A DNA stretch of 64,000 nucleotides from Oscillospiraceae bacterium (GCA_009783555.1 WRDH01000010.1:1-64000), one strand, 5' to 3'. Counted from the first letter of the stretch, positions 43,510 through 53,670 are shown. The notes: generated from the sequence alone by a model not told the origin. Program-made: numbers and translations.

Positions 43510-45408
43510 ATGGATAACAACGATAAGTACCTTGGCAGGATACTAGACAACCGATATGAGATTTTGGAGCTAATCGGTGCCGGAGGTATGGCGTATGTCT
43601 ATAAAGCTCTGTGCCATCGGCTTAACAGGTTGGTTGCAATAAAAATCCTAAAAGAAGACCTGGCAAATGATGAGGAGTTTCAACGCCGGTTTTATACTGA
43701 ATCACAAGCGGTAGCAATGCTTTCCCATCCCAATATCGTAGCTGTTTATGATGTCAGCAGAAGCGGCAATACCGAGTACATTGTAATGGAACTTATAGAA
43801 GGCATAACCTTAAAGCAGTATATCAACAGAAAAGGTTTGCTCAACTGGAAGGAAGTTCTCCATTTTTCTACTCAAATCATAAAGGCAATAGCTCATGCTC
43901 ATTCACGCGGAATCATCCATCGTGACATAAAGCCGCATAATATTATGATACTTAAGGACGGAAGTGTAAAGGTCGCCGATTTTGGTATCGCACGCCTTCT
44001 CTCCGTGCAAAATACACTCACTCAAGAAGCTTTGGGTTCCGTGCATTACATTTCACCCGAGCAGGCAAAGGGCGGGCAAATTGACGCGCGCTCCGACATC
44101 TATTCCGTCGGCGTGGTCATGTATGAAATGTTAACCAGCCGCTTGCCGTTTGTCGGTGAATCAGCCGTTTCTGTAGCAATTCAACATATAAGCGCCATTC
44201 CGCTGTCGCCGCGTGATATAAACCCCGATATCCCTATAGGTCTTGAAGAAATTACAATGCATGCAATGGAACCCGATGTTAATATGCGTTTCACAACTGC
44301 GGATGAAATGCTGGATGATTTAGAAGATTTCAGGAAAAACCCGAGCATTATCTTTAACTATTCCATATCGAGCCCCGCAGAGAGAAGAGCGCAGAATTAT
44401 GGCACTCCATATGAAACAAGAGTCATTCCCAGAGAGCCTGTGGACAGACCACCACCTCCTGTCGTACCTGTCCGTACAAAGCCTGATATGACCGGGAGCG
44501 AATACCGTAATGTGAAAAGAAGGTCAAGCAGTACGGCAACACTTGTCGGAATTTTTGCTGTTGTTGCGTTTATTTTAGTTCTTTTTATCGTCTTTATATT
44601 GCCTTCCATGCTCGAATGGATCAGACCGGAATCCGACGAACAAATAACCATACCCGATGTTGTCGGAGAGCCATTTGATATAGTCCGCATTAGTGATGAG
44701 TACTTCGAGAATTTCAGATTCGAAATTGCAGAGACTATACCCAGTGAGGATATACCGGAGGGTCGCATTATATCACAACGTCCGACAGCAGGCACAACAC
44801 AAAGCATGCCAATCGGAAGCAACAGAATTATTATAAGGGTCGTATTATCATCAGGACCTTTGCCGCCGGAAGAAATGCCGAACTTAATAGGAGCGAGCTG
44901 GACGGAAGCACGTCGTGTACTTAATGCGCTAAGACTCGATTTGGATATACGTGAGGAAGCAGTGGAGGATGACAGAACATTTAACGAAGTTATAGAAACC
45001 GATCCGCGTGCAGGAAGCTTATTGACAAGAGGAGATATTATTATTATTCGTTACAGCTTAGGACCTGCCCGAACTGTTGAGGTACCTACAAATTTACGCG
45101 GCGGAACAGAAGCCTCTGTAATGGATCGATTGAGGGAACTGGGTCTAAACCCACATGTAGCCCGCAGGGAGGAAAGTCTGACAGATCCTCCGGAACCTGC
45201 AGGAACTGTAACCTTTGTTTCATTTGAGGGGCAACGAGTGCAAACCGGGACGCAAATAGACATATTTGTATCGACCGGTCCGCCTCCGCCGCCGCCACCG
45301 ACCGAACCGCCGCCGACAGAGCCGCCACCGACCGACACACCGCCACCTCCTCCCGATACGGGCGATGGTGGTGAAACAGATACCGGCGGCGGAGGAGGCG
45401 ATGGATAG
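43510..45408 (+). CDS. prkC: Serine/threonine kinase PrkC with PASTA domains
   Basis: This transmembrane kinase senses muropeptides or lipid II. It has 632 residues from ATG 43510. The kinase domain (about 13-275) has GAGGMAYV, the VAIK Lys, HRDIKPHNIM and VADFGIARL; the membrane helix (about 350-378) is TLVGIFAVVAFILVLFIVF; three PASTA repeats follow (about 385-590: IPDVVGEPFD, MPNLIGASWTEA, VPTNLRGGTEAS). The outer end is a Pro/Thr/Gly-rich tail (PPPPPPTEPPPTEPP, then DTGGGGGDG) that may thread the cell wall. Confidence 0.95.
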   Translation: MDNNDKYLGRILDNRYEILELIGAGGMAYVYKALCHRLNRLVAIKILKEDLANDEEFQRRFYTESQAVAMLSHPNIVAVYDVSRSGNTEYIVMELIEGITLKQYINRKGLLNWKEVLHFSTQIIKAIAHAHSRGIIHRDIKPHNIMILKDGSVKVADFGIARLLSVQNTLTQEALGSVHYISPEQAKGGQIDARSDIYSVGVVMYEMLTSRLPFVGESAVSVAIQHISAIPLSPRDINPDIPIGLEEITMHAMEPDVNMRFTTADEMLDDLEDFRKNPSIIFNYSISSPAERRAQNYGTPYETRVIPREPVDRPPPPVVPVRTKPDMTGSEYRNVKRRSSSTATLVGIFAVVAFILVLFIVFILPSMLEWIRPESDEQITIPDVVGEPFDIVRISDEYFENFRFEIAETIPSEDIPEGRIISQRPTAGTTQSMPIGSNRIIIRVVLSSGPLPPEEMPNLIGASWTEARRVLNALRLDLDIREEAVEDDRTFNEVIETDPRAGSLLTRGDIIIIRYSLGPARTVEVPTNLRGGTEASVMDRLRELGLNPHVARREESLTDPPEPAGTVTFVSFEGQRVQTGTQIDIFVSTGPPPPPPPTEPPPTEPPPTDTPPPPPDTGDGGETDTGGGGGDG

Positions 45409-46306
45409 TGCTCCTGGTTTGAGTATGATAAAAGATGGTTTTATTTACAAGGCATTAAGCGGGTTTTACTATGTTAAATCCGAAGAGGGAACGACCGAAT
45501 GCAGGGCGCGCGGTCGTTTCCGTCTTGATAAAAGTACACCTCTTGTTGGTGATAATGTTTCCTTCAAACCGACAGAGCACGGAAAAGGTTTACTGACGGA
45601 AATACATCCGAGGAAAAATTCGTTTGTCAGACCGCCTCTGGCAAACATAGATAAAATGGTAATTATCGCATCCGAAGCCATACCCGTCACCGACACCTTC
45701 CTAATAGACAGAATGACAGCAATTGCTGCTGACAGTGATTGCGAGCCTGTAATATGCATAAATAAAACAGACATAGATGCTGCCGATAAACTATATAGTA
45801 TATACAGTGACGTAGGATATACAACTGTAAGAACAAGCGCGTTAACAGGGGAGGGGATCTGCAGTCTTGTTGATGTCATTGATGAATCAATATGTGCTTT
45901 TACAGGGAACTCGGGGGTAGGGAAGTCAAGTATTTTAAATGCAATCGAACCTGACTTCGGCATATCGGTAGGGGATATAAGCAAGAAACTCGGCAGGGGA
46001 AGGCATACCACAAGGCATGTAGAACTTTACCGGCTTAGTTGCGGTGCGCTTGTTGCTGATACACCCGGGTTTTCCGCATTCGATTCGAGTCATTTGACAG
46101 ATAAAGACAGGCTTCAATTTCTATTTCCTGAGTTTGAGACGTATATAGGAAGCTGCCGTTATCTCGATTGCGCTCATATAAAAGAACCGGATTGCGCGAT
46201 TACAGACGCGCTAAAAAACGGAAAGCTACAACAAACACGCTATGAGAGTTATGTACGATTATATGAGCAAGCACTGGAATATAAAGAATGGGAACATAGG
46301 CAGTAA
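45401..46306 (+). CDS. rsgA: Ribosome small subunit-dependent GTPase A
   Basis: RsgA matures the 30S subunit. ATG 45401 overlaps the prkC stop by 8 nt and uses the GGAGGAGG of the prkC Gly tail as SD; the product has 301 residues. It has an OB fold at the N-terminus, circularly permuted G motifs (NKTD, then GNSGVGKSS, then DTPGFSAF), and the zinc finger CRYLDCAHIKEPDC. Its TAA stop lies inside the 16-bp palindrome at 46303. The usual followers rpe and thiN are absent. Confidence 0.94.
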   Translation: MDSAPGLSMIKDGFIYKALSGFYYVKSEEGTTECRARGRFRLDKSTPLVGDNVSFKPTEHGKGLLTEIHPRKNSFVRPPLANIDKMVIIASEAIPVTDTFLIDRMTAIAADSDCEPVICINKTDIDAADKLYSIYSDVGYTTVRTSALTGEGICSLVDVIDESICAFTGNSGVGKSSILNAIEPDFGISVGDISKKLGRGRHTTRHVELYRLSCGALVADTPGFSAFDSSHLTDKDRLQFLFPEFETYIGSCRYLDCAHIKEPDCAITDALKNGKLQQTRYESYVRLYEQALEYKEWEHRQ

Positions 46307-46318
46307 CTGCGCAGTTAC
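46303..46318. repeat. Miniature palindrome made of R terminal sequence
   Basis: GTAACTGCGCAGTTAC is a perfect 16-bp palindrome. Its half GTAACTGC equals the outer end of other R copies and of the derivative at 12412. It gives the rsgA stop codon. Confidence 0.6.
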
Positions 46319-46336
46319 AGTAGAAAGGATATCTGA

Positions 46337-47368
46337 TTGTTATTAAAACAGTGTTATAAAATTCTGACTATAGCATTGGTCTTTCTTTTGTTGTCGACTG
46401 TACCGGTATCATTCATTGTTGCGGCAGAATCAGATGAAGAAGAAGTTTATACAACATTTGTCGGTGAAAAACAAATTACATCAGATGCTGCAATAGTAAT
46501 TGACTTTTTGACCGGTACTGTTATATATGAATTTAATGCAGATGAGCAGCGTGTTCCTGCAAGTATGGCAAAGATGGTTGCTGTGTATGTCGTGTTTGAT
46601 GCTATAAAAAACGATGCCGTTAGTTTTGATACATTAATAGAAATCTCGGCTTCAACTGCAAGATTTTCACGTAACAGAAGGTTTTCCAATGTACCGATGC
46701 TTTTTAGATCACAGTACTCTATTCGTGATTTGCTTTATGTTGTCATTGCAAGGTCTGCGAGCGCGGCAACAATAGCTTTGGGTGAAGGTATTTTCGGAAG
46801 CGAAAGAGCTCTGGTCGCGCAAATGAATAAGAAGGTTTTGGAACTGGGCATCGATGCATCGTTTTCCGATAGCTGGGGCGGTTCACGGGATAATAGAATG
46901 TCAGCACGCAGTATGGCTGAGCTGACAAGGTCTTTTATTAACAGTCATCCGGAGATCCTGTATTATACTTCACAAACAAGTGTAACTTTTGATGAGACAG
47001 AGTATCGAAACACAAATCCTTTGCTTATAAGCTATGAGGGTGTTGACGGCTTCAAAACAGGTTTCACAAACCCTGCAGGCTGGTGCTTCACAGGTACAGC
47101 CATGCAAAACGGCAGAAGATTAATAACGGTGACAATGGGCTCAGAATTCGGCTACCGCTTCCCGGATACCATAGCATTACTGGATTACGGGTTCGCCAAC
47201 TACAACACTGCTATAGCAAGTCTTATCAGGAGGGAGTTGGTGTCGTCAAATATGTTGAATATACCACAATCGATTAACAGTCCGTTTGTGCCGATTATGA
47301 TGTATGATGTGGAAATAGCAAGGATGTTTGATCTCCTTGACTTAGCAATTATACTAAATGAAGGGTAA
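46337..47368 (+). CDS. D-alanyl-D-alanine carboxypeptidase (DacF-like)
   Basis: This 343-residue secreted or membrane-attached penicillin-binding protein trims peptidoglycan stem peptides. It has an N-terminal signal peptide (ILTIALVFLLLSTVPVSFIVAAES), SxxK in VPASMAKM, KTG in GFKTGFTNPAG and NGRRLITVTMG. The SxN motif reads S-A-S (ARSASAA), so the usual Asn is replaced. It is short for DacF, with no long C-terminal anchor. The start is TTG 46337 (AAAGGA 7 nt upstream). The final codons and the stop are inside the arm of R5. Confidence 0.9.
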   Translation: MLLKQCYKILTIALVFLLLSTVPVSFIVAAESDEEEVYTTFVGEKQITSDAAIVIDFLTGTVIYEFNADEQRVPASMAKMVAVYVVFDAIKNDAVSFDTLIEISASTARFSRNRRFSNVPMLFRSQYSIRDLLYVVIARSASAATIALGEGIFGSERALVAQMNKKVLELGIDASFSDSWGGSRDNRMSARSMAELTRSFINSHPEILYYTSQTSVTFDETEYRNTNPLLISYEGVDGFKTGFTNPAGWCFTGTAMQNGRRLITVTMGSEFGYRFPDTIALLDYGFANYNTAIASLIRRELVSSNMLNIPQSINSPFVPIMMYDVEIARMFDLLDLAIILNEG

Positions 47369-47524
47369 GGTAGCTGCTTGGAGGGTGTTCGGAAAATTTT
47401 AAGAGCTTCAATCATTGCACTAGCACAATCGTGAAAACTTGTTTGCTCGGCAAAATTTGTGTGCCGACTGAAACTCCTAAAAGTTTTCCGAACACCCTCC
47501 AAGCAGCTACCTTACCCTTCATTT
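47356..47524 (+). repeat. R palindromic element, copy 5
   Basis: Perfect 41-bp inverted arms (47356-47396 / 47484-47524) enclose the core with ATCATTGCACTAGCAC and CTCGGCAAAATTTGTGTGCC. The box GGGTATCC of the other copies is GGGTGTTC here, with the complementary change GAACACCC in the other arm. Both convergent flanking genes end inside the element. On the minus strand it is open (FSRHTNFAEQTSFHD...). Confidence 0.93.
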
Positions 47525-48520
47525 TTTCTTGTAACCTGAAAGGGGAGAGCGCATGGCTGCATCGCGGAGGCTGCTGCTCTCTACGTGGGTGTAAATTTGA
47601 GTTGTATTTAAGTGTTCGTGTCCCAGTAGTTCCTGTAATGTTCTTACATCAACTCCACTTTTTAGCATCAGTGTTGCGGCTGTGTGGCGGAGTTTATGGG
47701 AAGAGTATTTTGAACTGTCGAGACCTGCGGCGAGCAGATGTTTTTTTACAAGGTTGTGAATCGTAGAGGTGCTTATTCGTTTTCGTCTGCTTGACAGGAA
47801 CAGAGCACGTTCTGTATTAATAGATACTGATTTGCGAATTAGTAAATAGTCGTTGATTGCTTCAGCGCATGCTTCGTTGATGTATACAATACGTTCCTTG
47901 TTTCCTTTACCAAGAACACGGAGCGATTCCTCTCGATAATCTGCAATATTTAGATTCGCCAGTTCGGATATACGCAGTCCACAGTTGAGAAATATTGTTA
48001 AAATGCAAAAGTCACGTTCCTTATACTTACCATCCACGCCGTCAAGTAGCTTTGTGCTTTCGTCCAGGCTTAAATAGCGGGGAAGTGTCTTTCGTATTTT
48101 GGGAGCGTCAAGGTCGGCGACCGGGTTTTTTGTTAACTTGAAATTCTCTGACTTTACTGTCAGATACTTATAGAAAGAACGGATTACGGCTGTTTTGCGG
48201 GCACGGCTTGCCGCTGTTAGCCCATAGTCAGTATTTCTGCTATTTTGATGTGTAGGTCGATCCCTGGTCAGAAATACCAGATACTCATACACATCCGAGA
48301 TTGTCAACGACTCGACAAACCCTAAGTCAATGTCTGTTATTAAAATATCTTCAAAGTCAGTGTCCCGGGGCACAATACGCTTATGAATTTTTAGAAACCT
48401 AAAGAACATCCTTAAGTCATAAAAGTATTCATCAACAGTTTTTTTTGAATGTCCTTTGATTGTCTCATGATAAAATAAAAACTCTCGAATAATCGGAGGG
48501 GACTCGGTTCTGTAATCCAT
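47519..48520 (-). CDS. Tyrosine recombinase, XerC/D type
   Basis: This 333-residue site-specific recombinase has an N-terminal SAM-like core-binding domain (FLFYHETIKGHSKKTVDEYFYDL) and the catalytic domain with Arg in GLRISELANL, Lys in GKGNKER, HKLRHTAA, and LGHEHLNTTQIYTH with the nucleophilic Tyr. It may be the chromosome-dimer resolvase or a clade-specific relative: it has an extra stretch after the N-terminal domain (RDRPTHQNSRNTD). It has its own promoter and stands alone; it ends in repeat R5. Confidence 0.92.
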   Translation of the reverse strand: MDYRTESPPIIREFLFYHETIKGHSKKTVDEYFYDLRMFFRFLKIHKRIVPRDTDFEDILITDIDLGFVESLTISDVYEYLVFLTRDRPTHQNSRNTDYGLTAASRARKTAVIRSFYKYLTVKSENFKLTKNPVADLDAPKIRKTLPRYLSLDESTKLLDGVDGKYKERDFCILTIFLNCGLRISELANLNIADYREESLRVLGKGNKERIVYINEACAEAINDYLLIRKSVSINTERALFLSSRRKRISTSTIHNLVKKHLLAAGLDSSKYSSHKLRHTAATLMLKSGVDVRTLQELLGHEHLNTTQIYTHVESSSLRDAAMRSPLSGYKKK

Positions 48521-48569
48521 AGTAAATACCTCAAAAATAAAACGACAAGCAATTTAGACACCTTACTTA

Positions 48570-48599
48570 ATTATATCACATTTAATAGGGAAATGTCCA
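48570..48599 (-). promoter_or_regulatory. Promoter of the tyrosine recombinase
   Basis: On the minus strand, TGGACA (48594-48599) and TATAAT (48570-48575) are separated by 18 bp, about 50 nt before the ATG; GAGGT precedes the start by 8 nt. The rest of the gap up to 48711 shows nothing else. Confidence 0.6.
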
Positions 48600-48711
48600 G
48601 AACAACATTTCCACAAAATAAAGATTTTGTTCAATGTGGGGTGGTGGTAAAAGGCTTATATTGATGGAAAGTGGTTTTAGTGTCTTTTTTGGTTTCTTGA
48701 TTGCCGGTTGG

Positions 48712-49278
48712 TTAATCCATGAACTTACCTTGTATTATTCCGGCGTGCATTATTCCGTAGTAGGTTTTTAGGAATTCGTTTTCTACTTCCTTTTGGTTGC
48801 GGCATTCATATGACGGATTGCTTTCAAGTTTTCTGATTGCATCAAATACTTTTGTCTTTTTCATTAACGAATCAAATTCATTGATTAGCATGTCATTATC
48901 TATTTGAGCTACTAAGGACAGTTCTGCCTCCGATGGAACCTCTCCGAGAAACTTTTTGTAGATAGTGTTTTGCAGGTTTTCCTCTATATTCATGTATTCA
49001 TGTAAATACTGCTTTACCGGTGTTAATATATCGGATATATACGCTTCGCTTGCATCATGGATCAAGCAGGCAAGCTGAACCCGTGCCGTAAAGCCTCTTG
49101 CTTTGGCTTCTGCGGCACAGTTCAGTGAATGTTGCGCAACGGAGAAAAAATAATCGATATGCCCGTTTGCGCGGCACATCAAAGATAATGAATGAGCTAT
49201 ATCTTCAATATGTATCTTATCTATTTGCGGACTTAACGGAGTAAACCTCTCGCCGGTGAATGTAACAATATACTCCAT
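48712..49278 (-). CDS. HD-domain hydrolase (YfbR-like)
   Basis: The 188-residue protein begins MEYIVTFTGERFTPLSPQ from ATG 49278 (GGAG 9 nt upstream; a TTG at 49293 with GGAGG is an alternative). The HD metal motif is SVAQHSLNCA...ACLIHDASEAYISD, the pattern of YfbR-like 5'-nucleotidases and related phage proteins. Substrate is unknown. It follows leuS by 72 nt on the same strand and may share its transcript. Confidence 0.85.
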   Translation of the reverse strand: MEYIVTFTGERFTPLSPQIDKIHIEDIAHSLSLMCRANGHIDYFFSVAQHSLNCAAEAKARGFTARVQLACLIHDASEAYISDILTPVKQYLHEYMNIEENLQNTIYKKFLGEVPSEAELSLVAQIDNDMLINEFDSLMKKTKVFDAIRKLESNPSYECRNQKEVENEFLKTYYGIMHAGIIQGKFMD

Positions 49279-49350
49279 TACATTAAACTCCAAAAAGGAA
49301 CCTCCATCTATTTTTAGACTAGTGTTAAGGTATACTAAACTTACTAATGC

Positions 49351-51762
49351 TTACTTTACAATCAGATTAACCAGCTTGTTTTTTACAACAATTGTTCGCA
49401 TGATTTCCTTACTTTCTATACATCTGGCAATTTTCTCATCTGAAACTGCCGTTCTAACAACAAACTCATCTTCAGAGTCGACCGGTACATTTATTGTGCC
49501 TCTCAGCTTGCCCATTACCTGAACTGCCATGTCAATATTTGCTTCAATTGTTTTGCCCTCATCATATTCCGGCCAGGGCTGCCCTGAGGCATAGCCTTCA
49601 AAACACTGAAGCTCCCACAATTCCTCTGCTATATGTGGTGCAAATGGCGACAAAAGTGTCAATAGCAGCTTTATTTCCATCCTGTTCGGCTTTGTAATAT
49701 AGAATTCATTGACCAATGCCATTAGTGTAGCAATTGCAGTATTGAACTTGAGAACCTCTATATCACATCCGACCTTTTTAACAGCTCGGTGTACTGCTGT
49801 TTCGTGTTCTTTTGACAAGTCTTCATTTGAGGTCGCACGACCTTCAATCTTTGCTTCAGCAAGATTCCACACCCTGTCAAGGAAACGCTTACATCCCTTA
49901 ACTGCGTTGTGCGACCAGGGTGCGGCCTTTTCAAAATCTCCTATAAACATTATATATAGTCTTAGTGTATCCGCGCCAAACTCAGAAATGTACTCATCGG
50001 GGTTTACAACATTTCCGCGGGATTTACTCATTTTTTGATTATCTTCACCGAGGATCATTCCATGGCTTGTACGCTTCATATAGGGTTCAGGGGTTGGAAC
50101 GACACCAATATCATATAAGAACTTATGCCAGAAGCGCGAGTATAGTAAATGCAGTGTTGTATGCTCCATACCGCCGTTATACCAGTCAACAGGTGTCCAA
50201 TAATCAAGAGCCTGCTTAGAAGCCAGAGCATTTTTGTTATCAGGATCGGCATAACGCAGAAAATACCAGCTTGAGCCGGCCCACTGCGGCATAGTATCGG
50301 TTTCACGTTTCGCAAATCCGCCGCACTTCGGACAGTTAGTTATAATCCATTCTGTCATTGCGGCGAGGGGACTCTCCCCTGTTTCGGTGGTTTCGTAATT
50401 TTCTACATCGGGCAGTATCAGCGGCAACTCATTTTCCGGAAGTGCGACATAACCGCATTTTTCGCAATGAACTATTGGAATCGGCTCTCCCCAATATCTT
50501 TGCCTTGAGAAAACCCAGTCACGAAGCTTAAAGTTTACTTTCTCTACTCCGAGTCCATTCTCAGTTAACCATTTTGTTATCTTGACTTTTGCGTCCTCTA
50601 CATTTAACCCGTTGATAAGCGGAGAGTTGACCATGATTCCGGTTTCGCAGTCCTCAAATGCTTCTTTTTCCACATCACCGCCGGCAACTACTTCAATAAT
50701 AGGAAGTCCGAATTTTTTCGCAAACTCCCAGTCCCTTACATCATGACCGGGAACAGCCATAATTGCTCCCGTACCATATGATGCGAGAACATAGTCGGAT
50801 ATAAAAATCGGTATTTCTTTGCCTGATACGGGGTTTATTGCGCGAACACCCTTTACTTCAACGCCTGTTTTCTCCTTAACAAGCTCAGTACGTTCGAAAT
50901 CGGATTTTTTAGCCGCATCCTCCTGATAGGTGTGAATCTCGTCCGCATTTTCAACAGACCACTTTTTCAATAATGAATGTTCCGGTGAAATAACCATGTA
51001 AGTTGCACCGTACAATGTGTCTTGACGGGTGGTGAACACTCGAATAGTATCACCGGTTGTCGTTTTAAAGTCTACTTCCGCACCAACAGAGCGGCCTATC
51101 CAGTTTCGCTGTTGAACCTTTACTCTCTCGACATAATCGACATCATCAAGGTCATCAACAAGACGCTGCGCGTATTTGGTAATCCGCAGCATCCATTGAC
51201 TCTTTTCGCGTCTTACGACCTCGGCACCGCACCGCTCGCAGCCTCCGTCAACTACTTCTTCATTCGCAAGAACGCATTTACAGGAAGTACACCAATTAAC
51301 GGGAATAAGTGCTTTATAGGCCAAATCATGCTCGAACATTTTCAGGAAAATCCATTGTGTCCACTTATAATACTCCGGATCAGTCGTATCAACGCATCTT
51401 GACCAATCAAAGCTGTAACCAAGCTTTTTTAACTGAGATGTAAAGCGTAAAATGTTATTTTTTGTCACTACCATCGGATGTACTTTATTTTGAATTGCAA
51501 AATTCTCGGTCGGTAAACCAAACGCATCAAATCCTATCGGGTAGAGAACGTTATAGCCAAGCATACGTCTTTTTCTGGCGACAATATCCATTGCAGTAAA
51601 GGGTCTTGGATGTCCGACATGCAAGCCTGTGCCTGATGGATACGGAAATTCAATCAAAATATAGCTTTTTGGCTTTTCACTGCCGTAAAGCGCGGTAAAA
51701 GGCTTTTCAGCCTCCCATTTTCCTTGCCATTTTTTTTCAATTCGGGTAAAATCGTATTTCAT
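49351..51762 (-). CDS. leuS: Leucyl-tRNA synthetase
   Basis: This 803-residue class I synthetase has the HIGH-type motif in [14 protein letters not shown], the CP1 editing domain (about 220-420: [32 protein letters not shown]), and KMSKS in [13 protein letters not shown] zinc-binding Cys cluster ([22 protein letters not shown]) is present. The ATG overlaps the rsfS stop by 4 nt. No T-box leader is visible; the gene is at the end of an operon. Confidence 0.97.
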   Translation of the reverse strand: MKYDFTRIEKKWQGKWEAEKPFTALYGSEKPKSYILIEFPYPSGTGLHVGHPRPFTAMDIVARKRRMLGYNVLYPIGFDAFGLPTENFAIQNKVHPMVVTKNNILRFTSQLKKLGYSFDWSRCVDTTDPEYYKWTQWIFLKMFEHDLAYKALIPVNWCTSCKCVLANEEVVDGGCERCGAEVVRREKSQWMLRITKYAQRLVDDLDDVDYVERVKVQQRNWIGRSVGAEVDFKTTTGDTIRVFTTRQDTLYGATYMVISPEHSLLKKWSVENADEIHTYQEDAAKKSDFERTELVKEKTGVEVKGVRAINPVSGKEIPIFISDYVLASYGTGAIMAVPGHDVRDWEFAKKFGLPIIEVVAGGDVEKEAFEDCETGIMVNSPLINGLNVEDAKVKITKWLTENGLGVEKVNFKLRDWVFSRQRYWGEPIPIVHCEKCGYVALPENELPLILPDVENYETTETGESPLAAMTEWIITNCPKCGGFAKRETDTMPQWAGSSWYFLRYADPDNKNALASKQALDYWTPVDWYNGGMEHTTLHLLYSRFWHKFLYDIGVVPTPEPYMKRTSHGMILGEDNQKMSKSRGNVVNPDEYISEFGADTLRLYIMFIGDFEKAAPWSHNAVKGCKRFLDRVWNLAEAKIEGRATSNEDLSKEHETAVHRAVKKVGCDIEVLKFNTAIATLMALVNEFYITKPNRMEIKLLLTLLSPFAPHIAEELWELQCFEGYASGQPWPEYDEGKTIEANIDMAVQVMGKLRGTINVPVDSEDEFVVRTAVSDEKIARCIESKEIMRTIVVKNKLVNLIVK

Positions 51763-52124
51763 TTTTTCCTCGCAATCATACTGCTGATATCTACATCTTC
51801 TGCATCACCCCAAAGGCGTTCAAGTGTATAAAACTCCCGTTCTTCTTGTAAAAACAGGTGCACAACCACACATCCGAAGTCAATCAGTATCCAACCGCCC
51901 GACCTGTGTCCTTCTCTGCGAAGGGGTCTTTCTCCGTTTTCCTTTAAAGTCTTTTCGACTTCGTCCGATAGTGTTTTTAACTGAGTTGTCGAGCCTGCCG
52001 TACAAATCACAAAATAATCTGCAAGTATTGTTATTTCGCTTGTTCTAAGTAATTTTATATCTTTTGCTTTTTTACCGTCAAGAGCATTTACAACAAATCC
52101 TGCTACTTCATTGGGAGTTAGCAT
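51759..52124 (-). CDS. rsfS: Ribosomal silencing factor RsfS
   Basis: RsfS binds uL14 and blocks subunit joining in starvation. The 121-residue protein has the family core [43 protein letters not shown] and the Tyr/Leu-rich end [14 protein letters not shown]. It is coupled to leuS and follows the LCP gene by 40 nt. It overlaps leuS as ATGA. Confidence 0.94.
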   Translation of the reverse strand: MLTPNEVAGFVVNALDGKKAKDIKLLRTSEITILADYFVICTAGSTTQLKTLSDEVEKTLKENGERPLRREGHRSGGWILIDFGCVVVHLFLQEEREFYTLERLWGDAEDVDISSMIARKK

Positions 52125-52164
52125 TTATTTAATCAAATCCTTTCACAGTTGGGATCAGCAATGC

Positions 52165-53613
52165 CTAATCACCATCGTCTCCATCACCACCGCCTCCGGC
52201 ACCTCCGGTGACAGGATTAACATCTCCTCCATCATCAGCAGCAGGAGGTCTTTGATTAGCCGGAGCTTGAGTCGGGCGTGAAGTGTCAGTCGTCAGACTG
52301 GGGTTACTCTCGCCTAAACTGTTCGAACCCCACGACGAACTTCCCAGCCAGTTTCCGTCGGTAACATAAAGCCTTCTGTCTGCTCCTCGTGTTAAAACAC
52401 TTAAATCATCAAATTCTATATCACGGTCAAATGGATTTATTCTGCTGTTAATGACTTCAAGCCACTCATTAACATGGACTGTTATATATGACTGCCTTCC
52501 GACAGAGTCAATTGCACCGGGCATCATACCAAAGCTAATGCGGTCTGTACTCAACTGAAGAAACTCACGGGCAAAATATATAAGATTATTAAGCGGGATG
52601 TTTGTTTTTACATTTCTAAAGAAAATGTCGACCATATCCTCAACTTTAAGCGAGGTTCTGTTTGCAATAAGTGTATTTGCGACAGCCATTAAAAACTCCT
52701 GTTGTGTGTAGTCTCTGCCTATTGCGTGATTTCCGTAGTTTCTTGAACGGACTACTGCCAATGCCTGTCGCCCGTTAAGTCGCTGATTGCCGCGCGATAC
52801 TCGGACATCATCAACATGCACATTAGCCGGAACATTGAAAGGAATGGGACCTATGGTATCTATGAGCCTTACAAATGCATTAGGATGAACAGTTATCATA
52901 AAATCGACATGAAACCCAAGCAAGTTTCTCATATGTTCAATTGTTGATTCCATCGCAAGCTCATCGGTATTTGACGCAGTTCTGTGTTGATGACGCATAT
53001 ATGCATATATGGAATTAACTTTTTTTAAGTTCCAACTTACATTTACGAGAGTATCTCTCGGAATACTGACAATATCAAGTGATTTTTCTTCAACATCAAA
53101 CAATGCGACCATGATTGCATCCGTATTGCCGTGTTCATCAATGCCCATCAGAAGAAAAGTAAATTGATTTTCATTGCGCGTAACTACAGAAGCTGCACCA
53201 TCTTCATCTCCACCGCTATCTCCTCCGCTTATAATAACAGGTCTGCCTTCAGGATCATCCGGATTTTGGACAAGTATACCGCCTCCTGATGAGTCTCTGC
53301 CGGGCAATGAAGCGAGTGTTTCGATACGGGGCTTAAAAAAGTAATCATAAAATGGCTGGATTTGCCATCTTACTACTGCCAGTGTACTCGCTCCGAGGAT
53401 TAGCATCAGCCCAACTATGCCGGAAGCTATAATAATTATTTTTTTCTTTTTTGATAAGCTGCTAAAACGTCCCCTTTTTTTTTCTTTTGTTTTATCTGCC
53501 TCAATACTATTATTAAGTCCGGCTCTATCTCTTGCTTTTCCGGACACGTTTTTATTTACTGTGCGTGAATTTGCGAACCGCTTACCACCGCTTCTGCTGC
53601 TTATAAGTTTCAT
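52165..53613 (-). CDS. LytR-CpsA-Psr family cell-wall glycopolymer ligase
   Basis: This 482-residue protein has a Lys/Arg-rich cytoplasmic N-terminus (about 1-55), one membrane helix (IIIIASGIVGLMLILGASTLAVV), and the LCP domain (about 145-330) with FLLMGIDEHGNTDAIMV, SIPRDTLVNV and the Arg pair in RNYGNHAIGRDYTQQEFL. LCP enzymes attach wall teichoic acids or similar glycopolymers to peptidoglycan. The C-terminal 80 residues are low complexity, ending GGGGDGDDGD. It sits between nadD-yqeK and rsfS, a common clostridial context. Confidence 0.92.
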   Translation of the reverse strand: MKLISSRSGGKRFANSRTVNKNVSGKARDRAGLNNSIEADKTKEKKRGRFSSLSKKKKIIIIASGIVGLMLILGASTLAVVRWQIQPFYDYFFKPRIETLASLPGRDSSGGGILVQNPDDPEGRPVIISGGDSGGDEDGAASVVTRNENQFTFLLMGIDEHGNTDAIMVALFDVEEKSLDIVSIPRDTLVNVSWNLKKVNSIYAYMRHQHRTASNTDELAMESTIEHMRNLLGFHVDFMITVHPNAFVRLIDTIGPIPFNVPANVHVDDVRVSRGNQRLNGRQALAVVRSRNYGNHAIGRDYTQQEFLMAVANTLIANRTSLKVEDMVDIFFRNVKTNIPLNNLIYFAREFLQLSTDRISFGMMPGAIDSVGRQSYITVHVNEWLEVINSRINPFDRDIEFDDLSVLTRGADRRLYVTDGNWLGSSSWGSNSLGESNPSLTTDTSRPTQAPANQRPPAADDGGDVNPVTGGAGGGGDGDDGD

Positions 53614-53670
53614 TAAATGAATGTTCCTTTCTTTGCTCGCCGGATGTAATACAACCTTTGAGAGAACCTG

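Noticed and set aside
45051..45346. Gly/Val-rich frames opposite the prkC tail
   Set aside because: They arise from the Pro/Gly codon repeats of the PASTA kinase tail; no start signal or conserved domain.
47200..47502. Independent minus-strand gene of 100 codons after the carboxypeptidase
   Set aside because: It consists of repeat R5 plus the antisense of the carboxypeptidase 3' end; kept only as evidence for the shared repeat frame.
51763..52164. T-box leader for leuS
   Set aside because: leuS is translationally coupled to rsfS, with no leader region of its own.
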